A DNA stretch of 64,000 bases from Luteimonas granuli (GTDB lineage: Bacteria; Pseudomonadota; Gammaproteobacteria; Xanthomonadales; Xanthomonadaceae), in NCBI RefSeq assembly GCF_007795095.1, contig NZ_CP042218.1, positions 2,769,001-2,833,000 on the forward strand. The letters run 5' to 3'. The translations under genes were made by a program, and so were the position numbers. The notes under the pieces are model-generated. The model saw only the letters and a list, made by a program, of their open reading frames with translations, did not search any database and was not told the DNA's origin. This document shows positions 51,803-60,362 of the stretch, in pieces (positions within the stretch are counted from its first letter, which is position 1; every line of letters starts with the position of its first letter).

Positions 51803-54800
51803 GTGCGCCCGGCGGAAACGCGTGCACGGAAACGGACGGGGGCGCTTCTGGCGGCGCTGGCAGCGGCGTCCGTGCTCGCGCCGGCCACGGCGCAGGAGGT
51901 GCTGTCCACGCGCCTGCTCGACGGCTTCGATGATCCGCGGGCGTGGACCGTGGTCGCCTCCGACCAGGTCGACGCGGCGATCCGCGAGGTGGAAGGCGCC
52001 GGCGAAGACGCCGGCCCGGACGGGCGCGCGCTGTGCCTGGACTACGACTTCAACGGCGTGTCCGGCCATGCCGGACTCCAGCGTCCGATGCCGATCGAGT
52101 ATCCCGGCAACTATCGCTTCGACCTGCGCCTGCGCGGCGACGCGCCGGCCAACGACCTGCAGTTCAAGTTGGTGGACGCCAGCGGCGACAACGTCTGGTG
52201 GGTCAACCGCACCGCCGTCGAACCCCCGGCGGAGTGGGCTCCTCTGCGCTACAAGGCGCGCCACGTCACGAAGGCCTGGGGCCCGGGAGCGGATCCGGTG
52301 CTGCGCCAGAGCGCGAGGCTGGAGCTGGTGGTCCACAACCGCGTCGGAGGCAGGGGTTCGGTGTGCTTCGACGATCTGAGCTTCAGCGAGCTCGCGCCGG
52401 CCGACCACAGCCCGCTGCGGGCCGACGCGATGGCGACGGCGGGCGACGCCGCCGCCGCGGTCGACGGCAATGCCGCCAGCGCATGGCGCGCGCCGGTGGT
52501 CCCGGGCGGGCAGCGCCTCGTGCTCGACCTCGGCAGCGTGCGCGAGTTCGGCGGGCTGATCCTGGACTGGCTGCCGGGCGGCCACGCTTCGCGTTATCGC
52601 GTGCAGCACTCCGCCGATGGCCTGGCCTGGCAGGACGGGCGCGAGGTGAAGGGCGGCAATGGCGGCCGCGACTGGATCGCACTGCCCGAATCCGAAGCAC
52701 GCTGGCTCGCGCTGGACTTCCTGGACGGCGCGGGTGCGGACTTCGCCCTGGCGGAAGCCACGGTGCAACCGCTCGGTTTCAGCGTGCACCCGAACGATTT
52801 CGTGCGCGCGGTGGCCGCGGACATGCCGCGCGGCCGCTGGCCCCGCGGTTTCAGCGGCGAGCAGCCCTACTGGACGCTGCTGGGTCTCGATGGTGGCCTG
52901 CAGCAGGGACTGATCAGCGAAGACGGCGCGGTCGAAGTCGCTCGCGGAGGCTTCACGATCGAGCCCTTCGTGATCGCGGACGGACGACTGGTCAGCTGGG
53001 CCGACGCCATGCCACGGCAGTCGCTGCAGGACGGCTACCTGCCGATCCCGAGCGTGGACTGGCGTCAGGCGGACTTTTCCCTGCGCACCACCGCCTTCGC
53101 CGCAGGCAGTCCCGAACGGTCACAGCTGGTGCTGCGCTACCGGCTCGCCAATACCAGCTGCCGTGCGCAGGACCTGCGTTTGACGCTTGCGGTGCGGCCG
53201 CTGCAGGTAAATCCCCCGTCGCAGTTCCTCAACACGATCGGCGGCGTCAGCCGGATCCAGGACATCGAGGTCGACGGCGGCATGGTCTCGGTGGCCGGCG
53301 TCCCGCGGGTGTTCGCCAAGCAGGTTCCGGATGCGGCCTTCGCCTCGGCGTTCGATGCCGGCGATGCCGTCGCCCATCTCGCGACCGGCCGGCTGCCGTC
53401 GACCACGCGCGTGGTCGGCGATCCCACCGGGCTCGCGTCGGCCGCACTCGTGTACCGGATGCGCCTGGATCCGGGCGAAGTCGGCAGCGTGGAAGTGATG
53501 GTGCCGATGACCGGCGGCAGCGCGCCGGCGCGCCGCTGGTGGGACGGCGAGACGCTGCAGCAGCAGGTCGCCGCGGACTGGCGCGACAGGCTGGACCAGG
53601 TGCGCCTGGACCTGCCGCCGCAGGGCCAGGCGCTGGCCGACAGCCTGCGCACCGCGCTGGCGCACATGCTGGCCTCGCGCTTGGGCCCGCGGCTGCAGCC
53701 GGGCACGCGCTCGTATTCGCGCAGTTGGATCCGCGACGGCGCGATGATCTCGGAAGGGCTGCTGCGGCTGGGTCGCGCCGACGCCGTGCGCGAGTACCTG
53801 CAGTGGTACGCGCCGTTCCAGTTCGACGATGGCAAGGTCCCCTGCTGCGTCGACGACCGCGGCAGCGACCCGGTGCCCGAGAACGACAGCCATGGCGAAC
53901 TGATCTTCGGCATCGCCGAGTACTGGCGCCACACCCGCGACGGGGTCTTCCTCGAACGCATGTGGCCGCACGTGCTGGCCGCCTGGCGGTACATGGAGGC
54001 GCTGGCGCTGAGCGAGCGCACCGAAGGCAACCGCGCGCTCGATCCCGCCTTCCACGGAATGATGCCGGCCTCGATCAGCCATGAGGGCTATTCCGCCAAG
54101 CCGATGCACGCGTACTGGGACAATTTCTGGGCGTTGCGCGGCTACAAGGACGCCGTGGAGATCGCGGAAGCACTGGGCAGGACGGAGGACGCCTCGCGCA
54201 TGGCCGCCTCGCGCGATCGCTTCCGCGCCGACCTGCTGGCCTCGCTCGACGCCGCCGCGGCGCTGCACGGCATCGATTTCCTGCCCGGCGCCGCCGAGCT
54301 CGGCGACTTCGACGCCACGTCGACCACGATCGCGCTGGCGCCTGGCGGCGAACTGGCCAACCTGCCGCCCGGTCGCGTACGCGCCACCTTCGAGCGCTAC
54401 TGGCGCGAGTTCGTCGAGCGCCGCGACGGGCTGCGCGCATGGGATGCCTATACGCCTTACGAATGGCGCAACGTCGGCGCCTTCGTGCGCCTGGGCTGGC
54501 GCGAGCGGGCCTGGGAGGTGGCGCGCCACTTGCTGGCCGACCGGGCACCGCCGGCCTGGAACCAGTGGGCCGAGGTCGTGACGCCGACGCCCCGGCAACC
54601 GTTCTTCCTCGGCGACCTGCCTCATGCCTGGGTGGCCTCGGACTTCGTGCGTTCGGCGCTGGACATGTTCGCCTACCGCCGCGAGTCCGACGACAGCCTG
54701 GTGCTCGCGTCCGGGGTGCCGGTGGACTGGCTCGACCATGGCATTGCGGTACGCGGACTGCGTACGCCGGGCGGCACGCTCGCGTATTCCCTGCGGCGCG

Positions 54801-55015
54801 TCGAGGACCGCCTGGTGCTCGAGGTGGAGGACGGTCTGGAACCGCCGTCGGGCGGCCTGGTCCTGCCCTGGCCCTGGCCGGACGAGGCGCCGGGCACCAC
54901 CACCATCGACGGCCGGCCCGTCGCCTGGAAGGACGGCGAACTGCGCATCCCGCAGCTTCCGGTGCGCGTGGAGATCGCCGGCGCGCAGGGGCAACCGGAC
55001 GGCCGCGGTCGATGA
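51803..55015 (+). CDS. Large secreted protein: discoidin-like module plus six-hairpin glycosidase-like catalytic domain
   Basis: 1070 residues from a GTG at 51803, the only start that gives a clean signal peptide (GALLAALAAASVLAPATAQ); the ribosome-binding site is weak. N-terminal beta-sandwich (about 35-190: FDDPRAWTVVASD; AWGPGADPVLRQSARLELVV), then a discoidin/F5-8C module (about 200-315: AVDGNAASAWRAPVVPGGQR). A large C-terminal (alpha/alpha)6 region follows (about 600-980: SYSRSWIRDGAMISEGLLRL; YLQWYAPFQFDDGKVPCCVD; RGSDPVPENDSHGELIF; YWDNFWALRGYKDAVEIAEA). RDGA and D/E in ENDSHGE are candidate acidic catalytic residues. I cannot assign a GH family. It lies after the sugar transporter genes and overlaps the next gene. 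Confidence 0.75.
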   Translation: MRPAETRARKRTGALLAALAAASVLAPATAQEVLSTRLLDGFDDPRAWTVVASDQVDAAIREVEGAGEDAGPDGRALCLDYDFNGVSGHAGLQRPMPIEYPGNYRFDLRLRGDAPANDLQFKLVDASGDNVWWVNRTAVEPPAEWAPLRYKARHVTKAWGPGADPVLRQSARLELVVHNRVGGRGSVCFDDLSFSELAPADHSPLRADAMATAGDAAAAVDGNAASAWRAPVVPGGQRLVLDLGSVREFGGLILDWLPGGHASRYRVQHSADGLAWQDGREVKGGNGGRDWIALPESEARWLALDFLDGAGADFALAEATVQPLGFSVHPNDFVRAVAADMPRGRWPRGFSGEQPYWTLLGLDGGLQQGLISEDGAVEVARGGFTIEPFVIADGRLVSWADAMPRQSLQDGYLPIPSVDWRQADFSLRTTAFAAGSPERSQLVLRYRLANTSCRAQDLRLTLAVRPLQVNPPSQFLNTIGGVSRIQDIEVDGGMVSVAGVPRVFAKQVPDAAFASAFDAGDAVAHLATGRLPSTTRVVGDPTGLASAALVYRMRLDPGEVGSVEVMVPMTGGSAPARRWWDGETLQQQVAADWRDRLDQVRLDLPPQGQALADSLRTALAHMLASRLGPRLQPGTRSYSRSWIRDGAMISEGLLRLGRADAVREYLQWYAPFQFDDGKVPCCVDDRGSDPVPENDSHGELIFGIAEYWRHTRDGVFLERMWPHVLAAWRYMEALALSERTEGNRALDPAFHGMMPASISHEGYSAKPMHAYWDNFWALRGYKDAVEIAEALGRTEDASRMAASRDRFRADLLASLDAAAALHGIDFLPGAAELGDFDATSTTIALAPGGELANLPPGRVRATFERYWREFVERRDGLRAWDAYTPYEWRNVGAFVRLGWRERAWEVARHLLADRAPPAWNQWAEVVTPTPRQPFFLGDLPHAWVASDFVRSALDMFAYRRESDDSLVLASGVPVDWLDHGIAVRGLRTPGGTLAYSLRRVEDRLVLEVEDGLEPPSGGLVLPWPWPDEAPGTTTIDGRPVAWKDGELRIPQLPVRVEIAGAQGQPDGRGR

Positions 55016-55728
55016 GGACGCCTGCCGGCCACGAGGGGGGCGGCATTCCGCTGTGGCCATTGCCATCCGCGATCGCGGCGCTGCTGGTGGTGGCCGTGCA
55101 CGTCCCGCTGTGGCTGTCGCTGCGCGATGGCCACGTGCCGGCCTGCGTGCCCTACCTGGAAGGATGCACCTCGATCAGCCGGGCCGCACGGCATGGCCTC
55201 GGCAACCACGTCTTCCGCCTGTTGGTGCTGCCGTGCGCGGCGCTGTTGGCGCTGCACTGGTGGACGTCGGTGCGTTGGCTCGCGCTGCGCGGAGCGCTGC
55301 GCGGCGGCCGCGTGCTGCTCGCGCTCGGCCTGCTCGCGGCGGTGGCGCTGGCGGTGTACGCGACCTTCCTCGGCAGCGACGGTGCCGGCTACCGTTTCAT
55401 GCGCCGCTACGGGGTGGTGCTCTACTTCGGCGCCAGCTACCTGGCGCAGCTCGTGTTCCTGCGCATGGGACGCGACGCGCTGCCGCCGGCCCTGCGCGCC
55501 GCGATGGTCGCGACCTGCGTGCTGATGCTCGCGCCGGGGCTGGGCAACGTCGCCGCTTCGGCGCTGGTCGGCGATGCGCTGCTCAAGGACCGGGTCGAGA
55601 ACGCGCTGGAGTGGCAGCTGGGCGTGCTGCTGGTGGCCTGGTACCTGCTGCAGGCCCGGCTGTGGTGGATCGAGGGCTATCGCTTCGGCCTTGACACCGG
55701 CCGCCCGGGCGGCCGCGCGGCCGGCTGA
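55012..55728 (+). CDS. Frag1/DRAM/Sfk1-like membrane protein
   Basis: 238 residues with about six membrane segments. The N-terminal loop YLEGCTSISRAARHGLGNHV, just after the first helix, is the Frag1/DRAM-type 'SIS' motif, and helices follow at about 70-90, 100-120, 130-155, 165-185 and 200-220. In eukaryotes the family acts in GPI lipid remodelling and autophagy; the bacterial role is unknown. The ATG overlaps the stop of the large secreted protein gene by four bases. Convergent with pgl, 16 bases apart. Confidence 0.65.
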   Translation: MRTPAGHEGGGIPLWPLPSAIAALLVVAVHVPLWLSLRDGHVPACVPYLEGCTSISRAARHGLGNHVFRLLVLPCAALLALHWWTSVRWLALRGALRGGRVLLALGLLAAVALAVYATFLGSDGAGYRFMRRYGVVLYFGASYLAQLVFLRMGRDALPPALRAAMVATCVLMLAPGLGNVAASALVGDALLKDRVENALEWQLGVLLVAWYLLQARLWWIEGYRFGLDTGRPGGRAAG

Positions 55729-55744
55729 GCTGCGGCGGCCCGGT

Positions 55745-56509
55745 TCAGGGGCACCACAGGATGCGCAATGGTGCACCCGGCGTGGTGAAGGCCAGTCGCA
55801 CCGGGAACTCCATCGGGTCGTCGCCGGCCAGCACGCGGTCGAGCAGCGCGCGCTTGTGCGCGCCGCGGATCAGCAGCAGCCGCGTCTGCGCCGGCGCCAG
55901 GCCGGCAGGCGTCAGGCTCACCCGGCGCGTCCACGGGCCCGCCCCGGGACAACCGGTGGCGTCGACGGCGACATAGGGCCTCGGAGAGGCGATCGCGTCG
56001 GCGAGCCCGATCATGTTCGGGAACAGGGAAGCGACATGGCCGTCCTCGCCCATGCCCAGCACCACGACCGCAGCCGGGTGCGCGGCGTGCATGTTCGCGG
56101 CGGTGACGGCCTCGTCGATGCTGCGTCCCGGGCGGGTGATGGATTCGAAGCGCGCTGCGGCCGCGGCGTTGGCAAGCAGGGACTCGCGCACCAGGCGCGC
56201 ATTGCTGTCCGGATCGTCGGGCAGCAGCCAGCGTTCGTCGACCAGGGCCACGTCCACCCGGTCCCAGGCCAGTGGCGCACGGGCGAGGGCGGCATAGGCC
56301 GGTCCCGGCGTGGTGCCGCCCGACAGCAGCAACCGCACCCGGGGGCCGGTCTCGAGGGCGCGGCGCAAGGCCGCGGCCACGGTCACGGCCGCCGCCCAGG
56401 CCCACTGCGTGCTGTCCTGGAACGCTTGCAGCTCGACCCCCGGACGCAGTCCGGTACCGCCGTTGGTGCTGTTGGTGCCGTTGGCGCCGGTGCCGCCGTG
56501 CGCGCTCAT
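55745..56509 (-). CDS. pgl: 6-phosphogluconolactonase
   Basis: 254 residues of the NagB/Pgl fold: LLLSGGTTPGPAYAALARAP, DVALVDERWLLPDDPDSNAR and VVLGMGEDGHVASLFPN (active-site GEDGH). It hydrolyses 6-phosphogluconolactone in the pentose phosphate or Entner-Doudoroff pathway. The N-terminus carries an odd Gly/Asn/Thr-rich stretch (GGTGANGTNSTNGGTG), encoded by short repeats, before the family similarity begins at about residue 25. It follows the beta-glucosidase gene by 58 bases on the same strand, matching glucose release to glucose-6-phosphate use. Confidence 0.92.
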   Translation of the reverse strand: MSAHGGTGANGTNSTNGGTGLRPGVELQAFQDSTQWAWAAAVTVAAALRRALETGPRVRLLLSGGTTPGPAYAALARAPLAWDRVDVALVDERWLLPDDPDSNARLVRESLLANAAAAARFESITRPGRSIDEAVTAANMHAAHPAAVVVLGMGEDGHVASLFPNMIGLADAIASPRPYVAVDATGCPGAGPWTRRVSLTPAGLAPAQTRLLLIRGAHKRALLDRVLAGDDPMEFPVRLAFTTPGAPLRILWCP

Positions 56510-56567
56510 GCCGGAATTCCGGGGTGCTGGCGGGGAGTGGGGTGCATGCCGGCGCCGGGATCCTCGA

Positions 56568-57944
56568 TCAGGGCAGGGGGTCCGACAGCGTGCGCCCGTT
56601 GCTGGCGATGACCCGCGAATACCAGCGCGCGCTGTCCTTGGGCGTGCGTTCCTGCGTTCCGTAGTTCACGTGCACGATACCAAAGCGCTTCGAGTATCCA
56701 AGCGACCACTCCAGGTTGTCCAGCAGCGACCAGGCCATGTAGCCGCGCACGTCGACCCCGGCGTCGATGGCGTCCAGGATGGCGATGAGGTGCTTGCGCA
56801 GATAGTCGGTGCGCAGCGGATCGCGCACCCGGCCGCCCTCGGCCACGGCCGGATCGAAGAAGGCCGCGCCGTTCTCGGTGATGTAGACGGGCAGCGTCCC
56901 GTAGGTGTCCCTGAACCAGACGAGCAGGTCGGTCAGGCCCTGCGGGAACACCTCCCAGCCGGTCTCGGTGTAGGTGCCCAGTGGCTGCCGCACCACGCGT
57001 GTCTTCAGCGGCCAGCTGTCGCCCGCGGCGGTCACGCTGCGCGTGTAGTAGTTGATGCCGACATAGTCCAGCGGCTGGCGGATGAGTGCGAAGTCCTCCG
57101 CCGGCCAGTCCGGCCAGGCGTCGCCGAAGATCTCCTTCAGTTCCGGCGGGTAGTGGCCGAGCAGGGCGGGGTGGAGGAACTGCTCGTTCATGTAGGCGTG
57201 CGCGCGGCGCACCGCCGCGGCATCTTCCGGCGAATCGCTGGCGGGATACTTCGGCTCGATGTTCACCACCAGGCCGATCGCGTGCCCGCCCTCGGCGCGA
57301 TAGACCTGCACCGCGGCCCCGTGCGCCCGCATCAGGTTGTGCGCGGCGATCGGTGCCTCGTAGCGGTTGCGGTGGCCCGGCGCCAGCGCGCCGTGCAGGT
57401 AGCCGCCGTCGGTGACCACCCAGGGCTCGTTGATCGTGGCCCACTTCTTCACGCGGCCGTCGAGAGCGCGGTAGAGCGTGGTGCCGTAGTCGGCGAACCA
57501 GTCGGCGCAGTCGCGGTTGAGCCAGCCGCCGCGGTCGTCCAGCGCCGCCGGCAGGTCCCAGTGGTAGAGCGTGACGAGGGGCTCGATGCCGTTCTCCAGC
57601 AGTTCGTCCACCAGCCGGGAGTAGAAGTCCAGGCCGGCCTGGTTGACGCGCCCGGTGCCTTCGGGATGGATGCGTGACCACGAGACGCTGAAGCGATAGG
57701 CCTTGAGCCCCAGCTCGCGCATCAGCGCCACGTCCTGCTTCCAACGGTTGTAGTGGTCGCAGGCCACGTCGCCGGTGTCGCCGTTGAGCGTCATCCCCGG
57801 GGTGTGCGCGAAGCGCGTCCAGATGCTCGGGCCGGCGCCGTCGGCAAGCGGCGAGCCTTCTATCTGGTGCGCGGCGGTGGCGGCGCCCCAGAGGAAGCCG
57901 TCGGGGAGGCCGAGGTCCCGTGAGCGTGACGACGGATCGGTCAT
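56568..57944 (-). CDS. GH1 beta-glucosidase
   Basis: 458 residues, cytoplasmic (no signal). GH1 (alpha/beta)8 barrel with acid/base Glu173 in WATINEPWVV and nucleophile Glu357 in VYITENGAAFFD; N-terminal signature FLWGAATAAHQIEGS and C-terminal WSLLDNLEWSLGYSKRFGIV. It releases glucose from beta-glucosides such as cellobiose or sophorose imported by a transporter. Divergent from the ABC ATPase gene, 115 bases apart, and followed by pgl. It is the natural intracellular partner of the importer encoded at 48750-51746. Confidence 0.95.
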   Translation of the reverse strand: MTDPSSRSRDLGLPDGFLWGAATAAHQIEGSPLADGAGPSIWTRFAHTPGMTLNGDTGDVACDHYNRWKQDVALMRELGLKAYRFSVSWSRIHPEGTGRVNQAGLDFYSRLVDELLENGIEPLVTLYHWDLPAALDDRGGWLNRDCADWFADYGTTLYRALDGRVKKWATINEPWVVTDGGYLHGALAPGHRNRYEAPIAAHNLMRAHGAAVQVYRAEGGHAIGLVVNIEPKYPASDSPEDAAAVRRAHAYMNEQFLHPALLGHYPPELKEIFGDAWPDWPAEDFALIRQPLDYVGINYYTRSVTAAGDSWPLKTRVVRQPLGTYTETGWEVFPQGLTDLLVWFRDTYGTLPVYITENGAAFFDPAVAEGGRVRDPLRTDYLRKHLIAILDAIDAGVDVRGYMAWSLLDNLEWSLGYSKRFGIVHVNYGTQERTPKDSARWYSRVIASNGRTLSDPLP

Positions 57945-58059
57945 GGAAGCGGGCGCCCGGTTGCGCGAGGGGTGCGGGAGAGGCGTTACATTGCGAGGAT
58001 AGCGCAGGGGATCCGGCGGCATCATTGCGGCTTCCCGTGCGAACCGTCGAGGAGCGGCG

Positions 58060-59151
58060 ATGGCGCAGGTCCGGCTGGAACACGTCCGCAAGACCTATCC
58101 GAACGGCTTCGTCGCCGTGGACGATGCGAGCTTCACCGCCGACGACGGCGAACTGCTGGTGCTGGTCGGTCCCTCGGGCTGCGGCAAGTCCACCCTGCTT
58201 CGGATGATCGCCGGCCTCGAGGACGTCGACGACGGCACCATCTCGATCGGCGACCGCGTGGTCAACGAGGTCGCCCCGCGCGACCGCGACATCGCCATGG
58301 TGTTCCAGAACTACGCCCTGTACCCGCACATGACCGTGGCCGGGAACCTGGCCTTCGGGCTGACGCTGCGCGGCATCGGCAAGGCGGAGATCGCCGCGCG
58401 CGTGGGCGAAGCGGCGCGGATGCTGGGGCTGGAGGAGCTGCTCGAGCGCAGGCCCGCGGCGCTCTCCGGCGGGCAGCGCCAGCGCGTGGCGCTGGGGCGC
58501 GCCCTGGTGCGGCAGCCGCAGGTGTTCCTGCTCGATGAGCCGCTGTCCAACCTCGACGCCCGCCTCCGCGCGGCGATGCGGGTGGAGATCGCGCGCCTGC
58601 ACCGCAGGCTCGGCACGACGATGGTCTACGTCACCCATGACCAGGTGGAGGCGATGACCCTGGGGGAGCGCATCGTTGTGCTCGACCGTGGCCGCGTCCA
58701 GCAGATCGACACGCCGATGGCGCTGTACGAGCGGCCGGTGAACCTGTTCGTGGCGACGTTCCTGGGCAGCCCGGCGATGAACGTGATCCATGGGCGGCTG
58801 GAGGCCTCGACCGGAACTGGCGATGCGGCCCTGCTTGCCGGGAGCGGACTGCGCATTCCGCTGCCGGGGCTGCAGGTCCCGACGGAATGGCAGGGAAGGG
58901 AGCTGGCCGTCGGCGTGAGGCCGGAGCATCTCGTGCCTGCGGACGGCGCGGAGGGGGAAACGATCGAGCCGGTGATCGAGGTGGTGGAGCCGGTCGGCAG
59001 CGAGGTCTTCGTCAACCTGCGGCTGGACGGACAGGTGCTGGTGGCGCGGCTTCCGCCCGGCCCGCTGCCGCGCGTCGGAGAACGGCTGGCGATGCGGGTG
59101 TCCGGCGGCAAGTCCCATGTCTTCGATGCCGGCGATGGCCGCAGGCTGTGA
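58060..59151 (+). CDS. ugpC: Sugar ABC transporter ATPase (MsmK/UgpC/MalK type)
   Basis: 363 residues. Walker A GPSGCGKSTLL, Q loop, signature LSGGQRQRVALGRAL, Walker B VFLLDEPLSNLDAR, switch His in YVTHDQVEAMTLGERI, and a C-terminal OB/TOBE domain (about 240-360, VGVRPEHL). MsmK-type ATPases often energise several CUT1 importers. It is the only ATPase in this locus and completes the importer whose other subunits end at 51746. Divergent from the beta-glucosidase gene; the symbol is by family type, not proven identity. Confidence 0.93.
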   Translation: MAQVRLEHVRKTYPNGFVAVDDASFTADDGELLVLVGPSGCGKSTLLRMIAGLEDVDDGTISIGDRVVNEVAPRDRDIAMVFQNYALYPHMTVAGNLAFGLTLRGIGKAEIAARVGEAARMLGLEELLERRPAALSGGQRQRVALGRALVRQPQVFLLDEPLSNLDARLRAAMRVEIARLHRRLGTTMVYVTHDQVEAMTLGERIVVLDRGRVQQIDTPMALYERPVNLFVATFLGSPAMNVIHGRLEASTGTGDAALLAGSGLRIPLPGLQVPTEWQGRELAVGVRPEHLVPADGAEGETIEPVIEVVEPVGSEVFVNLRLDGQVLVARLPPGPLPRVGERLAMRVSGGKSHVFDAGDGRRL

Positions 59152-59177
59152 GCCGGGTGACGCTTTCCTCACCACCC

Positions 59178-60119
59178 TCAACGAGTTCCCCCGCCCTCCA
59201 CGGGCTCCGGGCGCAGTCGCAGGTAGCGGGGGAAGCGCGGCAGGCCGTTCACGGTGAGGCCGTTGTGGCGGTAGGTGACCAGGCTGCCGACGGGCGGAGG
59301 GTCGGCGCGCAAGGCGTCGCTGAGGCCGCTGCCGATACGGAAGCGGACGCCGTCCTCGCGCTCCACCAGCAGGGCGCCCGCAAGACCGGCGTATTTGCCG
59401 CGGCCGGGCAAGTGGGCGACCACGCGGGCCTCGGCGTCGTCGTGGGGCTTGAGCTTGAGCAGGGCGTCGCTGCGCCCCGGCACGTAGCGGGCGTCGCCGC
59501 GATGGAGCATCAGGCCCTCGCCGCCGGCATCGAGCACGGCGCGCAGCCGGGCCCGCAGCCCGGCGCGGTCGGTGACCCGGGACTGGGCCACCGGGCGCAG
59601 CCACGGGGGGACGCCGGTGCCCGGCAGCGCGCGCATCGCCCGGACCCGCTCGTCGAAGCGCCCGCCATGGCCGGGCAGGTCGAAGACAAGGAAGCGGACC
59701 TCCCTCCATGGGGCATCGTCGGGCGGCGGGTTCCGCACCAGGCCGCTGATCTCCTCGAAGCGCCCGCGGCCGAGCCAGAGCTCGCCGTCCAGGGCCCGCT
59801 CAGGCCAGCCGGCGGTGAACCAGGCCGGGGCGTCCACTGGAAGGCCGCCCCGGGTCCACAGGCGACGGCCGTCCCAGCGGCCACGCAGGCCGTCCAGCTT
59901 CTCGCTGACCCAGTAGGCGGACAGCGGGTGGGCGCCGGTCGGCGCAGCGGCGATCGGCACTGCGGAGGCGTGCATCAGGCCCCCGGGCGGCTCCGCCGCG
60001 ACCACGGGTGCCGCGCAGGAGGCGGCCAGCGCCAGCGCAAGCGCCACCGGCAGCGTGCTGCCGCGGAATCCGGGAGCGGTTGCCGGAGCGAAGTCGGGCG
60101 GGCGGTGTGGGCGGTGCAT
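59178..60119 (-). CDS. ATP-dependent DNA ligase with secretion signal (LigE type)
   Basis: 313 residues from the start at 60119 (MHRPHRPPDFAPATAPGF). A hydrophobic signal ends near AAPVVAAE (about 43). Minimal ligase core: nucleotidyltransferase motif I SEKLDGLRGRWDG with the AMP-accepting Lys74, motif III/IIIa LVFDLPG, motif IV GEGLMLHRG, motif V LLKLKPHDD, then an OB domain (about 220-300). Periplasmic Lig E enzymes of this size occur in naturally competent proteobacteria and are thought to act on DNA during uptake or in biofilms. Single gene, divergent from smc. The secretion signal is read by eye. Confidence 0.88.
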   Translation of the reverse strand: MHRPHRPPDFAPATAPGFRGSTLPVALALALAASCAAPVVAAEPPGGLMHASAVPIAAAPTGAHPLSAYWVSEKLDGLRGRWDGRRLWTRGGLPVDAPAWFTAGWPERALDGELWLGRGRFEEISGLVRNPPPDDAPWREVRFLVFDLPGHGGRFDERVRAMRALPGTGVPPWLRPVAQSRVTDRAGLRARLRAVLDAGGEGLMLHRGDARYVPGRSDALLKLKPHDDAEARVVAHLPGRGKYAGLAGALLVEREDGVRFRIGSGLSDALRADPPPVGSLVTYRHNGLTVNGLPRFPRYLRLRPEPVEGGGTR

Positions 60120-60258
60120 GGGGCGATGGTCCGCGGTCCGCGCGACGGCGTCCGTCGGCGTCCGCCGCGACCGGTGATCGGCATCCGTCCACGAACCGGG
60201 TAGGCGTCCGGCGGTTCCAGGTCCGGCGCGGGCGCCCGGTCCCTCCCCCACCTGCCGC

Positions 60259-60264
60259 TATACT
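60259..60264 (+). promoter_or_regulatory. Possible -10 element of smc
   Basis: TATACT in an otherwise very GC-rich divergent region, 98 bases before the smc ATG. No convincing -35 at 17 bases. A GC-rich hairpin (GCGGCCCGGGAGGCCGC) follows at 60275-60291 in the presumed leader. Confidence 0.4.
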
Positions 60265-60362
60265 GCGGCGCTTGCGGCCCGGGAGGCCGCATTCCCGCTG
60301 CATTCCCGCAACCGACCGCCGCCACGGCCCGCCCGTGCGCCGCCGAGGCATCCGACCGCCGC

